Made by a program: the position numbers and the translations under genes | Assembly (NCBI GenBank): GCA_035578155.1 | Contig: JAPWDM010000001.1 | Coordinates: 9,812,543-9,876,542, forward strand | Origin: Brachynemurus nebulosus | Taxonomy: Eukaryota > Arthropoda > Insecta > Neuroptera > Myrmeleontidae | Length of the DNA: 64,000 nt | Direction of reading: 5' to 3' | The notes under the pieces: model-generated | Databases searched by the model: none | Told to the model about the DNA's origin: nothing | What the model saw: the letters and a program-made list of their open reading frames with translations, nothing else | Shown: in pieces, positions 34,312 through 47,400 of the stretch | Layout of the letters: each line of letters opens with the position of its first letter | Numbering within the stretch: the first letter of the stretch is position 1

Positions 34312-36640
34312 TTAAGGAAAGCTGTTGTTTACCTTTCCCTGTTTAGGCTCCGTGCTGTATAAGTCATCTAATTTTTCAAAAATTTTTGTATTCATACAGT
34401 CTATATTACAACCACTATCGACAAGAGTAATAACATGAAAATCCAAAAAATTTAAATTAAGTAAAGATAAAATCACAATGTTACGATCTTCCGGACCCGT
34501 GTCCGAGTTGAAATTATTTTCGTCGGTAAGTTCATTAAACATGTCATTAGCTAGGATACTACACATATGTTTCTAAAAGATTGAAATTATCATTAACATT
34601 ACTATTAGACAATGAAATATTATTAAAATTATTGGGGTCACTGACCTTTAACGGTGATTCCGTCCCAAGGTCGTTACCTAGTTTTCCCAGTCGTATTAAA
34701 AATTAGGGAATGATGTATCAATACGATTCGTATTTGCACTATTACTATTTTGATTGTTACTATTACATGGATTTTCAACATTACTAACGTTATTATTAGG
34801 AGTATTACTAGTATTGTTATAAGAATGAGTACTATTTAAAGAGGATAGCTGGGTAAGATAGGCAAAACGGCCCTTGACGCAAAATTGATTGTTTTTATAG
34901 GAAATAATACTTCTTAGCCTCAAATACATTCCTGCCAAATTTCAACCCTCTGAGGCTAATAGTTTATGAATACACAGACAAAAATTTTCAAAAAAATTTT
35001 TTTTTTACGAAATTACTTTGCCGATTTGAGTTTAATATATATTGTGTACCCACCTTAGGCAAAGTAATAAAAAAAAAATTAACGTTATATCCCTATATTA
35101 TACTAATTTTTTAAATTTTTAAATTTAAGTAAATTTTTTTTTGGCACTTACGCGTTAGCGACACCCACCATTTTTTGTTCAATAATATGTCTCTTAGTAC
35201 TCTATAACATATTTTTACGGAAAAATTTAAGTTGGTAGAACATAGTAATATTTCAATACAAATGCATACCATGTTAGGTACTACATATATTACTTATGTA
35301 TAAAAACAATCAATTTTGCGTCAAGGGCCGTTTTCCCTGTCTTACCCGGCTATGCCCTTTCTATTAAATGAAACACGTCTTGTATTACCACGTGTATTAT
35401 ATTTGTAACGATTATAGTTGTTTCTAAAAGATGTACTGGGAACGTTACCCCAACCATTATTATCATTAAATGGGTTAGTACTTAAATCTGTGCAATTTAC
35501 GCTATATTCTTTATTATTAAAACTTTTATTATCGTTATTATAAGCTAACGAATCAATTTCCTGTAATTCCTCGTATAACTCACTTAAATTTCGACAATGT
35601 CGTAACATTCGTTTAGTATTGTTATCAAAGTGTTCTAATATTGTGCTAATAAAAATGCTAGTTTACATTTTACAACTTAAATACCTGGTTTGTCTAAACC
35701 AATATAGCAAATTGCTAGTTAATTTTGATTTGACGGGCGTACGACCTTTGTTAGTATAGAAATCTAATAAAATTTTGTTCTGAATTTTCTGATTCCAGAA
35801 AACGGATAGGAACCACTCACGGAATTGCGAATAAGTGCTTATATTAGTCTCGTGTAAGGAAAAAATATTCTTAACATTGTCAGTTAATTTGCTTTTAATA
35901 AAACGTAATTTATCTATTTCAGAAAAATGAGCACAATCGGGTTCATTAAAAACGTTATCTAGTGAATTTAAAAATTCAACAGGATTATTTGCATTAACGT
36001 TTCCATCGAATTCTTTAATGTTGAATAAATTTTGACGGATTATAATAGATAATAAATCTTGACTATTATTCGAAGAATTATTCGAAAGATAATTTGAGTT
36101 ATTTGCACTTAACATTGTATTGGTATTTTGTAAATTTGACCTATTTATATGTTCTTTTATATCACTTATTTCTAAATTAACATGTTCTATTTTATTTTCA
36201 ATATCAACTATTTTATTAGCAAAATCTGTGGTTAGATCGTTAATTTTGGCTTTAACGTTACTTTCTAAACAATGAACTTTATTACTTAATGTATTAATTT
36301 CGTTACTACATTTTTCAATTTTATTATCGTTAACTAAATTATTTTCTTTAACTTCTGTTACAGTTGTATTTATACGTATATCTAATTTTTTACATTTGTC
36401 ATCGTATTTCTTACCTAAACTGGCTATTTTGTTGTCAACAGATATTTTAAGTTCATTTATTTCTGTTTTTAAAACATCTTTTAAATTATTTGCTTCAGAT
36501 TTTATATTATTATTTGTTAATTGCATATTATTCTCAATTACTTGTACACTTTTACATAGATATTGCAACATACCTTGAAGGCTTTCTAGGTTAAGTACCT
36601 GTTCTTTTTGTTGGACTTTGATACCTCAAAAACTCTGCAA
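34312..36640 (-). pseudogene. Decayed Ty3/gypsy-like gag and protease start
   Basis: From the right: a Lys/Asn-rich coiled-coil gag N-terminus (ATG 36571; the frame continues upstream of it but with a TGA) leads to FDGNVNANNPVEFLNSLDNVF and a capsid-like segment, with the frame breaking near 35663. It continues at 35608-35342 as an Asn-rich region, is split by the MITE at 34848-35350, resumes at 34845, then meets a stop near 34696. At 34566-34312 comes a protease-like TLVDSGCNIDCMN motif. No reverse transcriptase follows on the left. The gene is broken by stops, frameshifts and the insertion. Confidence 0.65.
34848..35350. mobile_element. MITE inside gag, 503 bp, about 50-bp inverted ends
   Basis: Ends GCTGGGTAAGATAGGCAAAA and GCCGGGTAAGACAGGGAAAA (reverse-complemented right end), similarity continuing through CGGCCCTTGACGCAAAATTG. 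TA on both sides (34846-34847 and 35351-35352) suggests a Tc1/mariner-type mover. Confidence 0.85.
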
Positions 36641-36771
36641 CTAGTTATAAAAACCTTTTTCCTTGTTCTAATGCGATAAAAGAAGTAAGACGTTTACTTC
36701 TAAAATTTAATATGTAATATAATAAAAATTTTAAACATTCCAAGCTGAAAAAAAATAATAGGACACAGTCA

Positions 36772-37137
36772 TTCTAATGATATACCATAAGTGGGGGCTA
36801 CAATTTAAAAAAATAGTATTGAGGTGGCTGAAGTCTAAGGAGTTGGTTGCAAAAGTTTCCCATGCCGGTCATAATGGTTCCCCCTTCATGTTCTAGAAAC
36901 TGTTTTAACAGATTTTAATTACCTATTACCGTTCTAAAGATACAAGGCCTGGCTTGTTTTTAAATTGACACCCTGTTTACGTATCATATACACCAGTTAA
37001 ATATAATTTTATCACAAAAAATTAGTTTTATTTTCAATTGTTTAGTGCGGAAAATACACATAGGATTATGATAGTTTCAAAAGATGACTGCGGAATTTAC
37101 CTATAATATTTTGTTTGGTGCGGAAATTACTACCGGC
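36772..37137 (+). repeat. Dispersed repeat, copy 1 (about 366 bp)
   Basis: Direct copy of 40052-40420, roughly 95% alike by eye. Contains TTCCCATGCCGGTCATAATG, CAAGGCCTGGCTTGTTTTTA and several GTGCGGAAAATAC-type motifs. Related, more diverged pieces occur at 59960-60110 (inverted) and 60530-60640. Confidence 0.8.
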
Positions 37138-38029
37138 CTAAAAATTTCCGATTAAAAGTCAATTAACTCAAAAATTTCCGTTGAAATTAGGGGCGCATGT
37201 AATTTCCGCACTTTTTTTAAAATGCATTAACTCTTTGTTAATTTATGTGGTAAATTCCGCACGGTTTCTGTCTCTTATCTGGCTTCACATTTCACACTTC
37301 AATAAAAAAAAAAAAAATTGACCTTTTTCGAGACCGTAATAAATTTTATGACTTTTTTTGGTAAAAATATTTTATCTTTTTAAATTTTTCAATATTTTTA
37401 AATTAAGTTAAAAAAAAGTTTAAGTTCAATATGGATTTATATGTGACGAAGCAAAAAATCATAGATCCTTGATATTGCTTGCATTAAAGTTGGGAATTTC
37501 AAAATGCCAATTAGATTGTGAACTTTATTTTATCGGCTGATTTTTCTGACATAGCAGTAATTTTATTAGGTAAATTTAATAATTTTAATAAATAATTTTT
37601 TCTTATTTGAAATTGAATTAACTATGATAAGTAAACTAAGTAAATAATTTATGATAATTTTTATAGCGTAATGATTTCCATAACAGTTAATAATTTAAAA
37701 TAATTTTCTTTTTCATAAAATACTTTGATGTTACATATGTTACGTCACAATACATACGTCTGTAGCAACGTAACAAAATTACACGTCAGTAGTTAAGGGT
37801 TAATTATACATATAACTTTGTGTGCATGCACGGGACCTAATTTTCATACAGCATGTTATTATTTTTAAAAGCCACTAAAGGTAAATGAAAAAATTACTGA
37901 AAATTATTACATAGAATAATTATTCCACTTACCAAAAGCGGCCTTTAAAAGACCTTGTCAAGTATGAAAATCCGCCAAGTGTGTTAATTTATAGAGGACA
38001 GATGACAGAAGGCAAACAAATAAGCAGGG

Positions 38030-38215
38030 AGGAATACAAACAGACAGACAGACTGGGTAGACTAATGGACAGACGGACAAAAAGACAGAAAACACAAACA
38101 TACAAATAGGAGAAAATGGATATACAGACATTGACAGACAAAGGACTAGTAGACAGACAGATGGGACCGACTGACAAACAGACAAGACCGATTAACAGAC
38201 AGACAGTTATAGGAC
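38030..38215. repeat. CAGA-rich simple sequence
   Basis: Degenerate GACAGACAGACA tetranucleotide repeat inside the 2257-bp element. Frames across it (37958-38237 minus) are repeat artefacts. Confidence 0.85.
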
Positions 38216-38433
38216 AGTAAATAATTACTACATTCATTCTTTGGGAATTAAATTAACTATATAATTACGAAAATATCAAATATTATTAATTAAATTCTGC
38301 CCCACCCCCGTTTTGAAAATATGGCTATGTAAATTGTTCAAAAATGGTTTAAAATCGCACTACAAGTTTTTCAAATTTTCAAAGGATCAAAGATTTTTTG
38401 CTGTTATTATAATTAAATAATATTGAATCCCAC

Positions 38434-39330
38434 AGGAACATTTAATCGGGATAAGATTACACCATGTGTTAGATCAGGGTAAATAGTGTCTCTGTGTGTA
38501 CTATAAATTTCATCGACTTCGATTTAGTTAGTTGGATGTGATTTAGCAGTTGATTTTGTTTCCACCGGGAACCTTCAATTGGGATAAAACTATCCTATGT
38601 ATTATTATTGCTATTGCATTCACTATGAATTTCCATAATCATTTCAACACATTTTTATAATATAACTAAGTCTGACCCGCGGCTTCAGCCGCATTGAATT
38701 AAGCCCCCCCCCTGTGTCTCCCCTTCTTCCCCCGGAAACCTTCAATCGGGATTAAACTATCCCGACTAAAACTATTTCAAAATTATTACTATATATGTGT
38801 TCATAGTAAATAACGTTTGTATATTAAATTTTATCAAATTCGATTCAGTCATCCTACAGGAACCTTTAATCAGGATAAGATTAGCCTGTGCGTTAATTCA
38901 GGATTAATCATGTCTGTGTACAAAATTTTATCAAATTCTGTTTAATTATTTGGACATGATTTTGGAATTTCTTTTGCACCCCCTGGGAACATTCAATCGG
39001 GATAAAACTATTCTACGTGTTATTAAAATTCTAGCTACATGTGCTCATAGTAAATAGTGTCTCTATATTTTATTTAATCGAATTCGGTTCAGTCATCCTA
39101 CAGGAACCTTTAGTCGGGATAAGATTACCCTATTTGTTAACTCAGGATAAATAATGTTAGTGTACCAAATTTCATCGAATTGAGTTTTGTTTTTTGGGGT
39201 GTGTTTGAATAATTGTTTTTGTATCCCTCAAGAACTTGCAACCGGGATAAAATTTAAACATCGAACAAATTTAAACATCTAAACATCCAAACTTTCACAT
39301 TTATAATATTATTTAGATATTAATTTTTAG
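38434..39330. repeat. Imperfect array of GGGATAA units, LINE-3'-end-like
   Basis: About six or seven diverged units of roughly 120-165 bp, each starting near GGAACCTTCAATCGGGATAA and often containing AAATTTCATCGAATT. A GACCCGCGGCTTCAGCCGC block lies at about 38672 and an ACATCCAAACTTTCACATTT tail ends the array. The wording resembles RTE/SINE-type 3' ends common in insects; the assignment is inference. Confidence 0.5.
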
Positions 39331-40051
39331 TTAAGTTACATATAAACCGATATAGAACTTAAACTTTTTTTTTAAGGTAATTTAAAAATACTGAAAATTT
39401 AAAAGGATAAAATATTTTTACCAAAAAAAGTCATAAAATTTATTACGGTCTCGAAAAAGGTCAATTTTTTTTTTTTTTATTGAAGTGTGAAATGTGAAGC
39501 CAGATAAGAGACCGTAACCTTCCGCACTAATCAGAAAATTAACATAAGTATGTACACGACAAACCTATATACCGGGTGAGTTTTTTGATAATTGCCATTC
39601 CATTTATTCCTAAAATATTCACAAAAAATGAAACTACTTTTTTAGAAATTTGGACGAAAGGAAATGCTAATTATGAAGGTGATTAATATTCAGCTAGCTC
39701 CTTATTATCATGAAAATTTAGGCAAAGGAAAATGCTAAAAATGCTAATCAGACAGGTGACTTATTTTCAGTTAACTGCTTTTATTTCATAAGAATTCGGG
39801 CAAAGGTAAACTAAACTAACCAAAGGGAACCTAAACTAACCTCACCACCTAGTTTTTATGTCAAAGTCGAAATATATTGTCAAAACTAAACTAAACTAAC
39901 CTAACCTTAACTAACCTTACCACCTAGCTTTATATCAAAGTGGAAGTAAATTGTCAAAACTAATTAAACTAACCTAACCTATCTTCAAAAAATATTCCAT
40001 AATTTAATGTTACGTGTTTGGTACTAATGAACAGCATTTTTAAAGGACTTT

Positions 40052-40420
40052 CTAATGATATACCATAAGTGGGGTCTTACAATTTAAAAAATAGGATTGA
40101 GGTGGCTGAAGTCTAAGGAGTTGGTTGTAAAAGTTTCCCATGCCGGTCATAATGGTTCCCCCTTGATGTTCTAGAAACTGTTTTAATAGATTTTAATTAC
40201 CTATTACCGTTCTAAAGATACAAGGTCTGGCATGTTTTTAAATTAACACCCTGTTTACGTATCATATAACACCAGTTAAATATAATTTTATCAAAAAATA
40301 ATTAGTTTTATTTTCAATTGTTAGTGCGGAAAATACACATAGGATTATGATAGTTTCAAAAGATGAGTGCGGAATTTACCTATAATATTTTGTTTGGTGT
40401 GGAAATTACTACCGCCCGAA
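40052..40420 (+). repeat. Dispersed repeat, copy 2
   Basis: Near-identical direct copy of 36772-37137, 3.28 kb away. The pair could be duplicated DNA around the 2257-bp insertion or LTR-like, but no TG...CA ends or coding region support an LTR. Confidence 0.8.
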
Positions 40421-41006
40421 ATTAGATGCCGTATTGTATTAAATTAAAAACAAACAGAAAGGATTTATTTATACCAATTAAATTAAATCAGTCACGCCGC
40501 GCTACGATTTATATTATTATTTTTAAATATTCAACAATATTTCAAATTGATTATTTATTATGTTATTAAGTTTAATTATAATCAGTGTTTTCCAATTTTA
40601 TTTTCCCGCGACGTATGAATTTATGTGGGTATCAATCTTTTATTTTACAATAAAGGTAATATGTATATTGTATTCGAAATACGAATCCCATTTATTTCAT
40701 AAATAATAATTTCATGTGTCACGGGACATACTTTGGCGAACACAATTTAATGTTTATATTTTGTTTGATATAAAATAAAGAGATATTTATATTTTCATAT
40801 TATTTTATTCTTTTTTTTGTGTCTGTACAAATTCTTGGAATAATGTACAAATTTATTTTGTATTTTTAAGGTTTGTAGCTTAATTTTTTTTCGAAATAAA
40901 AACTCTTCCCTTTTTAATAATAATTTTTTGTTATTAATCGAATTCTTTCTTTTTTATTTCCACCAGTATTTTTGTTTCTATTCAAACGCCTCTGTTTGTA
41001 CTTCTA
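40421..41006. other. No recognised gene
   Basis: AT-rich. It may include 3' sequence of the gypsy remnant to the right (minus strand), but no LTR boundary was identified. Confidence 0.3.
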
Positions 41007-41640
41007 CTAAAGGATCAGCTGTTGGTGTTGGATCTTTAGTACCTGCAACAGCACGTTTAAATTATTTCTGTTAATTTTTGTTTGGTACATTAAATATTCC
41101 ACATTACATTTTCTTTTTTTTTTTGGTACTTCTTTGGAAGTGCCTGGCACAGCCGTATTATCTTTGCTGGATGCCCCTGCTGTAGGTACACCCACTCTCT
41201 TGACCAATTTGTCCGGGAACACCACAACTCGACAGTTCCTTAGCCATTCTAGGCGCTTGTGATGTGTGCGAATGATAAATTCGGTACCATATAAGTATGG
41301 TCGGAAATGCTTGACTGATTCTATTATCCCTAAAAGTTCCTTCTCGTTTACGGAATAATTTTGTTCGGTTTTGCTCAAAGTTCTGCTAAAATATGCAATG
41401 GGTAGCTCCTCATTATCATATTTCTGAGCTAGAATGCTTCCTATTCCTATGTTGGATGCGTCGGTTGTTAGTATGAATTGTTTGGAGAAATCTGGATATT
41501 TTAATAAAGGTTCTTTGGTTAGTATTTCTTTAAATGTTTGAAAACTTTTTTCGCATTCGTCATTCCAAATAAATTCTTTATCTTTATGTAGTAATGAGGT
41601 TAAGGGTTTGGAAATTTTGCCGCTTACTAACCGTACAAAG
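41007..41640 (-). pseudogene. Gypsy-like RNase H fragment
   Basis: From about 41640 leftwards: ECEKSFQTFKEIL, then LTTDASNIGIGSILAQ (RNase H Asp), YSVNEKELLGIIESVKHFRPYLYG (Glu) and IIRTHHKRLEWL, where the usual third acidic residue (TDH) is replaced by His. After this the frame runs into a Lys-rich unrelated tail to 41007. The reverse transcriptase palm upstream is missing. Confidence 0.65.
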
Positions 41641-42662
41641 TCAGATCCCTCCTAATGGCACTCAACTAGTACAAGATTATTACATTTATTTAATAATAAT
41701 CCAGAATCAATTATTTAAAAGAATGTATATAAAAAAAATCGTACCTTCGTTTCAAAATATATTCAAATACATGAATCAACAATTATTATAATTTATCAGT
41801 TATAAAACAGAAATTAATAAATCGTATAAGATAAATTGAACTGGTACATTTTGTAGTTTAGTTAATTTTTTAACATAAAGCGTATATACTAGATTACATA
41901 TTTTTATATCAACGGTAGTTCATATGACAATTTATTGAATTATCTGTCGTAATAATATTTTAATTCGGATGAATTGCGGATTCCAATTTCTTGTTGATTA
42001 TCAGTGGTAATCAATTTGAATAAATTATTTCCCGTGTTTTGCGTTGTAGTCGATTCAGGTTCTGTTTGGAAAGTTTCAATACTATTAACCCTAATTGGGG
42101 TTCCACCCGGTTGATTGGCTATAATGCCACTTTCACTACTATTAGAATTATTAAAAGTCGACCCTAAACGACTACCTATGAAATTATTGTTGTAACGGTT
42201 ATACCTATTTCTATTAAATTCATAATTACAGTTACTGTTTATGTAATTGTTATAGTTTTGATTCCGAGAATATACCTACTCGACCGTTATTATTATTATT
42301 GAAATCTCTACTTCTTAACTGTGTTTGATTTCGGTTATAACTTCGATTTCGTGATTGCATACCATTTAAATTGTTATTGTTATATTGGTCATATCGACCA
42401 TTAAAACTACTATTATTACTGTAACCAGACACACCTCTAGACTGATTTTTATTATTCCAATTATTATTTTCCTTAAAAAATTGTAGTATTTCTAAGGCCT
42501 CCTCAACATTATCACATGGATATGATCCCACATCCGTTTTAAAATAATCGGACAGTTGTGCAAAGACGGACCCAATTCCAATTACTATTTTAACATTAGG
42601 AGGATTTTTTAAATATTTAGACAAATTTACTACTGTTAATAAATATTTCTCCGGTGTTTTAT
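41641..42662 (-). pseudogene. Gypsy-like gag C-terminus, Asn-rich, target of the young gypsy insertion
   Basis: Frames at 42624-42250 and about 42250-41945 encode KYLLTVVNLSKYLKNPP and Asn/Arg-rich low-complexity tails like that of the gag at 34.3-36.6 kb. Right of 42662 it is cut by the intact gypsy element; sequence after 51024 would be its upstream continuation. Between about 41641 and 41945 nothing is recognised. Confidence 0.55.
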
Positions 42663-44166
42663 TGTAATGTAAATTTGAACTAACTACTGTAACAATATAT
42701 TAATTTAATTTCATCGCTGCAAATAAGTGACTGATATGTAGATGTGGTTGCAGGAGTTGCGTGTATATTGGTTTTTGAAATAATTTTTCAAGTACACCAG
42801 GAATCGCGCAGTTGTTAGTCGTGGAAGCGTGACTCTTAATTTTGGAAAATTAATATTTGAGTGCCCTATCCTATGCCCCTTGAGATCTGTTGAATCTTTT
42901 TGTCTTTCGTAAAACGCTATCCTATCTCTAACCTCGGTGGTATTTTATTGATACCATGTATTGATTTTTTTGTGTGTATACGTATGCAGTGGCTTTATCT
43001 GTACTCTGTACTATCGAAGTATAGTGAAGTTGGCGGAATAGGGAATTAATCGATATTGCAAATGGCGTATTTGAATAAAGGACTGAATAAGGAAAGAAGG
43101 ATGATGATGTATGAAGAAAAATTCTTCCTGTTAATATTAATTATAATTATGAGAAAACTTAAGATTTCGGTGAGAATATGGCTTTTCGGGGGAGTATTTG
43201 GTCCAGGCGTTTAAGGTAATCCTATCTTTTTGATTGTATTGATTCGTACGTGTGTGTGTTAAAAAAAATCTGAAAATTGGTTGTTACAGGTATGAATAAT
43301 CAAAAATTGTGTGAATTTCAAACTACTCATATATTAAGTCTAACAATTAAGTAAAACAAATTAACAAATACTGTATAAAAAAATATTACATACAAATGAC
43401 AATAGATTATAAATTCGTAACCTTTACAAATGTTATCTATAATTTCTCCGAAAATTGGTACGTTAGTTCGTATACGTTCAATTGGTGAACGGTAAATTGA
43501 ACATAACGCCTGAGTTGCAAATATCAGATTATCTGTTGCTGAAATATTGAATTAAGAAAATCAGTAAGAAAAAAAATTAAGACTGTGGACGAATTATTGA
43601 CCCTTTTAAACTAAATACGACTGAATGGGAGGTTCTGATTATTTACGAAAGGATATTTTTCCTAAGCAGCGAGTTGTAAAAGGACCACGTGGAGTTTTAA
43701 CCTATGTGAGTGCGATTGATGATGTTAGTTACGAAATAATAACATAAAGGTGAGCCAATTTCCGTTTAAACTTAAGAATAAACTACGATTAACACATTTT
43801 AATGTTTTTCAGATTGCAATTCAACTAAAATTCAGCACATACCTGGTTTATGTGTGTGAAATTAAGCTGAGTATATAGTTACAATATTCAATAACAATGA
43901 AAATTAAAGAGTGATTCAATTGTTACAACACTTAAAAGGAAAAGAAAATTAAAATTGTAGAAGTGAGAATTAAGAACGTCTTCGGTCGAAGTCGAATCGG
44001 AAAAAGAGGCCAAATTTTTAGCGTGCAGTGCTAAGGAAAAATTTTTTAATGTCCCTACTAAATTGTAAACATCAATCGCGCATTACTGGATGTGTGACGA
44101 CATTGCAATCAGCTGAAAACTGTCATATTCTTTAACCGTCTGCGTTTTGGGAAAAATATCCTTTTA

Positions 44167-44210
<44 letters not shown>

Positions 44211-44350
44211 ATTTTGAAGTTATGGATCAAGTTTCGTTTCTCCCTTTTTTGGGGTGAGTTAGTTTATTTTATTTATTTATTTATTTATTTATTTTTTTTT
44301 TTTTTTTTTTTTTGACGTTATTTTAATGGAAGTAAGGTTACTTCGTAACA
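42663..44350 (-). repeat. 3' LTR of the gypsy element (1688 bp)
   Basis: Compared with the 5' LTR, the only differences I found are a T-tract of 35 versus 38 and another of 22 versus 20. These account for the 1-bp length difference. Confidence 0.93.
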
Positions 44351-44462
44351 GGCTCCCCCCACTTCAGAAAAAAAGGAGAAACGAACCCTATTTGATAATT
44401 ATTATTTAAGTGAAGATTAGATCTCACCAATCAGTCGATTGTTATCGTATAATTTTGATTGT

Positions 44463-47400
44463 TTACAGTAACACTACAGGGCTGCGGGGAGGGGCTGCGG
44501 CGGTGAAGTCCGCGCTGGATGTAGGTTGATCCGCGGTGTTGTTCAGGTTGATGGTGGTGAGGGTGTCATTGATGGCGTCGGCGTCGAGTACAGGTTCGAT
44601 CGGATGGGCTTCCCGCTGGTAGAACGGTTTCAAGTCCTCGATATGGGCTCTAATGCGGGCACCGGTTTCCTCATCCTCGAGCACTACCGATACCGGGCTG
44701 GTAAAACGAACGATCTTCTTGCGAATCCACCTAGGCAAAAACTTGCTGGTAACATTTGGGTCAGTACTATCTGGTCTTACCCGATATAAGATGACTTGTC
44801 CGACGCGGAACGGGTGTTTGAGTGGCTTCTTGGCGTCGTAATATTTTTTTGCCTTCAGGTGGGCCTTCTTCAAGGCCGCCTCGATTTCCTCGGTGGATCG
44901 CTTTTCGTCCGGCAGCACTCGGTCCAGGTCCCATTGTAGGTCCAGTGGGTGGTGAATTGGGCGACCATAGAATATTTCGGCCGGTGTACTGTTGATGGCC
45001 TGGTGATAATGGGCGTTGTGTGCCATTTTGATGAATGGGATGAACTTAACCCATTCCTTATGCGCTGCTGCATGAGTTCGGAGCAAAACAGACATCGTAG
45101 CGCGTATGTCCCGATTTACTCGTTCACTCAGGTTCCCAGACGGTTTATAAGGGCTGGTGTACACTGGTCGCACTCCCCACTGAACTAGGAGACTCTTGTA
45201 CATAGAACTTTTGAAACACGGGCCGCTGTCAGAAATAACCATCTTAGGGGGCCCATATCGCGTGAATAGGTCGACCATCCTCTCGACTGTGACTCGGGCG
45301 GTCATCCGCTTGGTGGGATATAATTCGACTAGTTTACTGTATCCGTCAATGATACAGAGGCAGTATCGCTGTCCGGTGCTGGCGGTCGTAAGCGGGCCTA
45401 TAAAATCCACGAATAAGCGGTTCCAAATGCCTTCTGGGACCGTAGAGGCCATCGGGGCTCCTGGGCGTGTGCCTGATGGTTTGCACTCCTGACACGCTTC
45501 GCAGGTGCGAACGTACTGCTGTATATCTTTGAACATCCCTTGCCACCAAAACCTTCGCGCGATCGTCCTGTATGTCACTGTAATGCCACAATGATTATTA
45601 CCTAGGGTGTCATGATAATAATACATAACCAACGGACGGACAGACTTGGGGCAGACCACTCGTGTTCGGTTCCGCTTACCGACTTTTCTTACCAACAGAT
45701 TCCGAGCGATTGCATAGCCTGTCACACTCTCGCCGCTTTGTAACTTGCGGAGAATGAGCCGGCAATCGTCGTCCTGCTGCTGATAAGCGTCGAGCTTCGT
45801 GAACGCGGGCGGTACGTCAGTCAGTAAGTTTATGTCCTGCAGTATCGTATAGTCGTCTACGTCTTCTTCCGGGTCTTGGTCGGTCGGGTCTGTGAATAGA
45901 CGACTTAACCCATCGGCAACAAAATTCTTATTTCCTTTAATCGTTTGCACCTCAAAATCGAACTTTGCCAGCGATAACATCCAGCGCGTGACTTTAGGAT
46001 TGGTCCTCTGAGACGTCCTTAAGAACTTAAACGCCGCCGAGTCGGTCTGTAAAACGAATCTGTTCCCCAGCAAGTATACTTTAAATCGTTCAAGCGCCCA
46101 AACGACGCATAAGGCCTCTAGCTCGTAAATAGGGTACTTAGACTCGGTCTCAGACAGACGTCGTGACGCGTAGTGGATTGGTCGTAGTCCGTCGTCGTAT
46201 TGCTGCATCAAGGCAGCGCCTAACTGAAATTGGGACGAGTCAGTTTGTAAAATAAAAGGCTTAGAATAGTCCGGGTAGGCTAACACCGGACTGTTAGTCA
46301 ACGCGTCTTTAAGATCTTCAAATGCTTTGATCTGTTCGGGACCCATGTGAAATTTGACACCTTTTTTCTTAAGATCGTTAAGCGGACCGGCTAGTTTGGC
46401 AAAATCCTTTATAAAGCGGTTAAAGAACGAGCACATACCCAAGAATTTGCGAACTTCTCGCAAATTCTTCGGCAGCTGCAGCCCCCTGATGGCCTGGATC
46501 TTTTGATCCTGTACGTGAGCGCCATCTGATGAAATTTCAAAGCCGAGAAATTTTACGCGATTTACTGCGAAAATCGACTTTTGTGGATTCGCCGTGAATG
46601 GTCCAGCTTGACGAAGTCGTTCGAGCACGATTTTAATGTGTTCGAGGTGTTCGGTAAAAGTTTTTGAAAATATTAATATATCATCAAAATAACAGATGAC
46701 AAATTTGTCCATTAGGTCACCGAAGAGATCGTGCATTATGCGGTTAAGAGCACTTGGGCTGACCGATAAGCCGAAGGGGACGACTTTATATTGCCAGGCT
46801 GACGTAGGTGTTACAAAGGTGGTAAGAGGTTTGGACGACTCAGACAACGGTATCTGATGAAAAGCCTTCGTCAAATCCAGCGTGCTGAAAACAGTAGCGC
46901 CATGAAGATAGTGAAAAAACGACTCCAAAGATGGCGTTGGCCACGTGTCGAACCGGATCAAAGAATTCAACCTTCTATAGTCACAAACCAATCGCGATTC
47001 GCCCGTCTTCTTCGGAATTAAGAATGCGGGGGAACCATAATTAGAGTGACTCGGCTCGATCAAGTCATTGGCGCGGAGATCGTCTATGGCTTGTTGCATT
47101 ATTCTCAGCTGCGTCGGATTCAACGGATACGGAGGCCTGCGAACTGGTGTTGGATCGCTAAGATGTATTTCGTACTCGTAGTTCTTGAGTCGACCAACCT
47201 TTTCCGTTAAAACGTCAGAGTAATCGTCTAGCAATATTTTAAGACGTGTGCTTTGTTCGGCAGATAGCTGTGGGTTGACATGGGTTAAGTCAACCACAGA
47301 TGACAAATAGTGATTAACCGGCACGGTGGAGTTATTGAAGGCAAATCGTATTTCGGTAGGTGAAAAAGATACAATCGCCGACATGCGCCGAAGGTCATTG

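Larger units (their letters stand above)
37263..39519. mobile_element. 2257-bp element with 8-bp duplication TTCCGCAC
   Basis: About 145-bp inverted repeats (37263-37425 and about 39370-39519), outer tips GGTTTCTGTCTCTTATCTGG and GGTTACGGTCTCTTATCTGG. Flanked by TTCCGCAC at 37255-37262 and 39520-39527. No transposase. The 8-bp duplication fits hAT-like movers, but the long arms are unusual. Confidence 0.8.

Noticed and set aside
37958..38237. Cys/Ser/Val-rich minus-strand frames
   Set aside because: Translation of a CAGA simple repeat inside a transposon.
36772..40420. The two ~366-bp direct repeats as LTRs of one retroelement
   Set aside because: No TG...CA ends, no primer-binding site or coding region between them, and diverged pieces occur elsewhere in inverted orientation.
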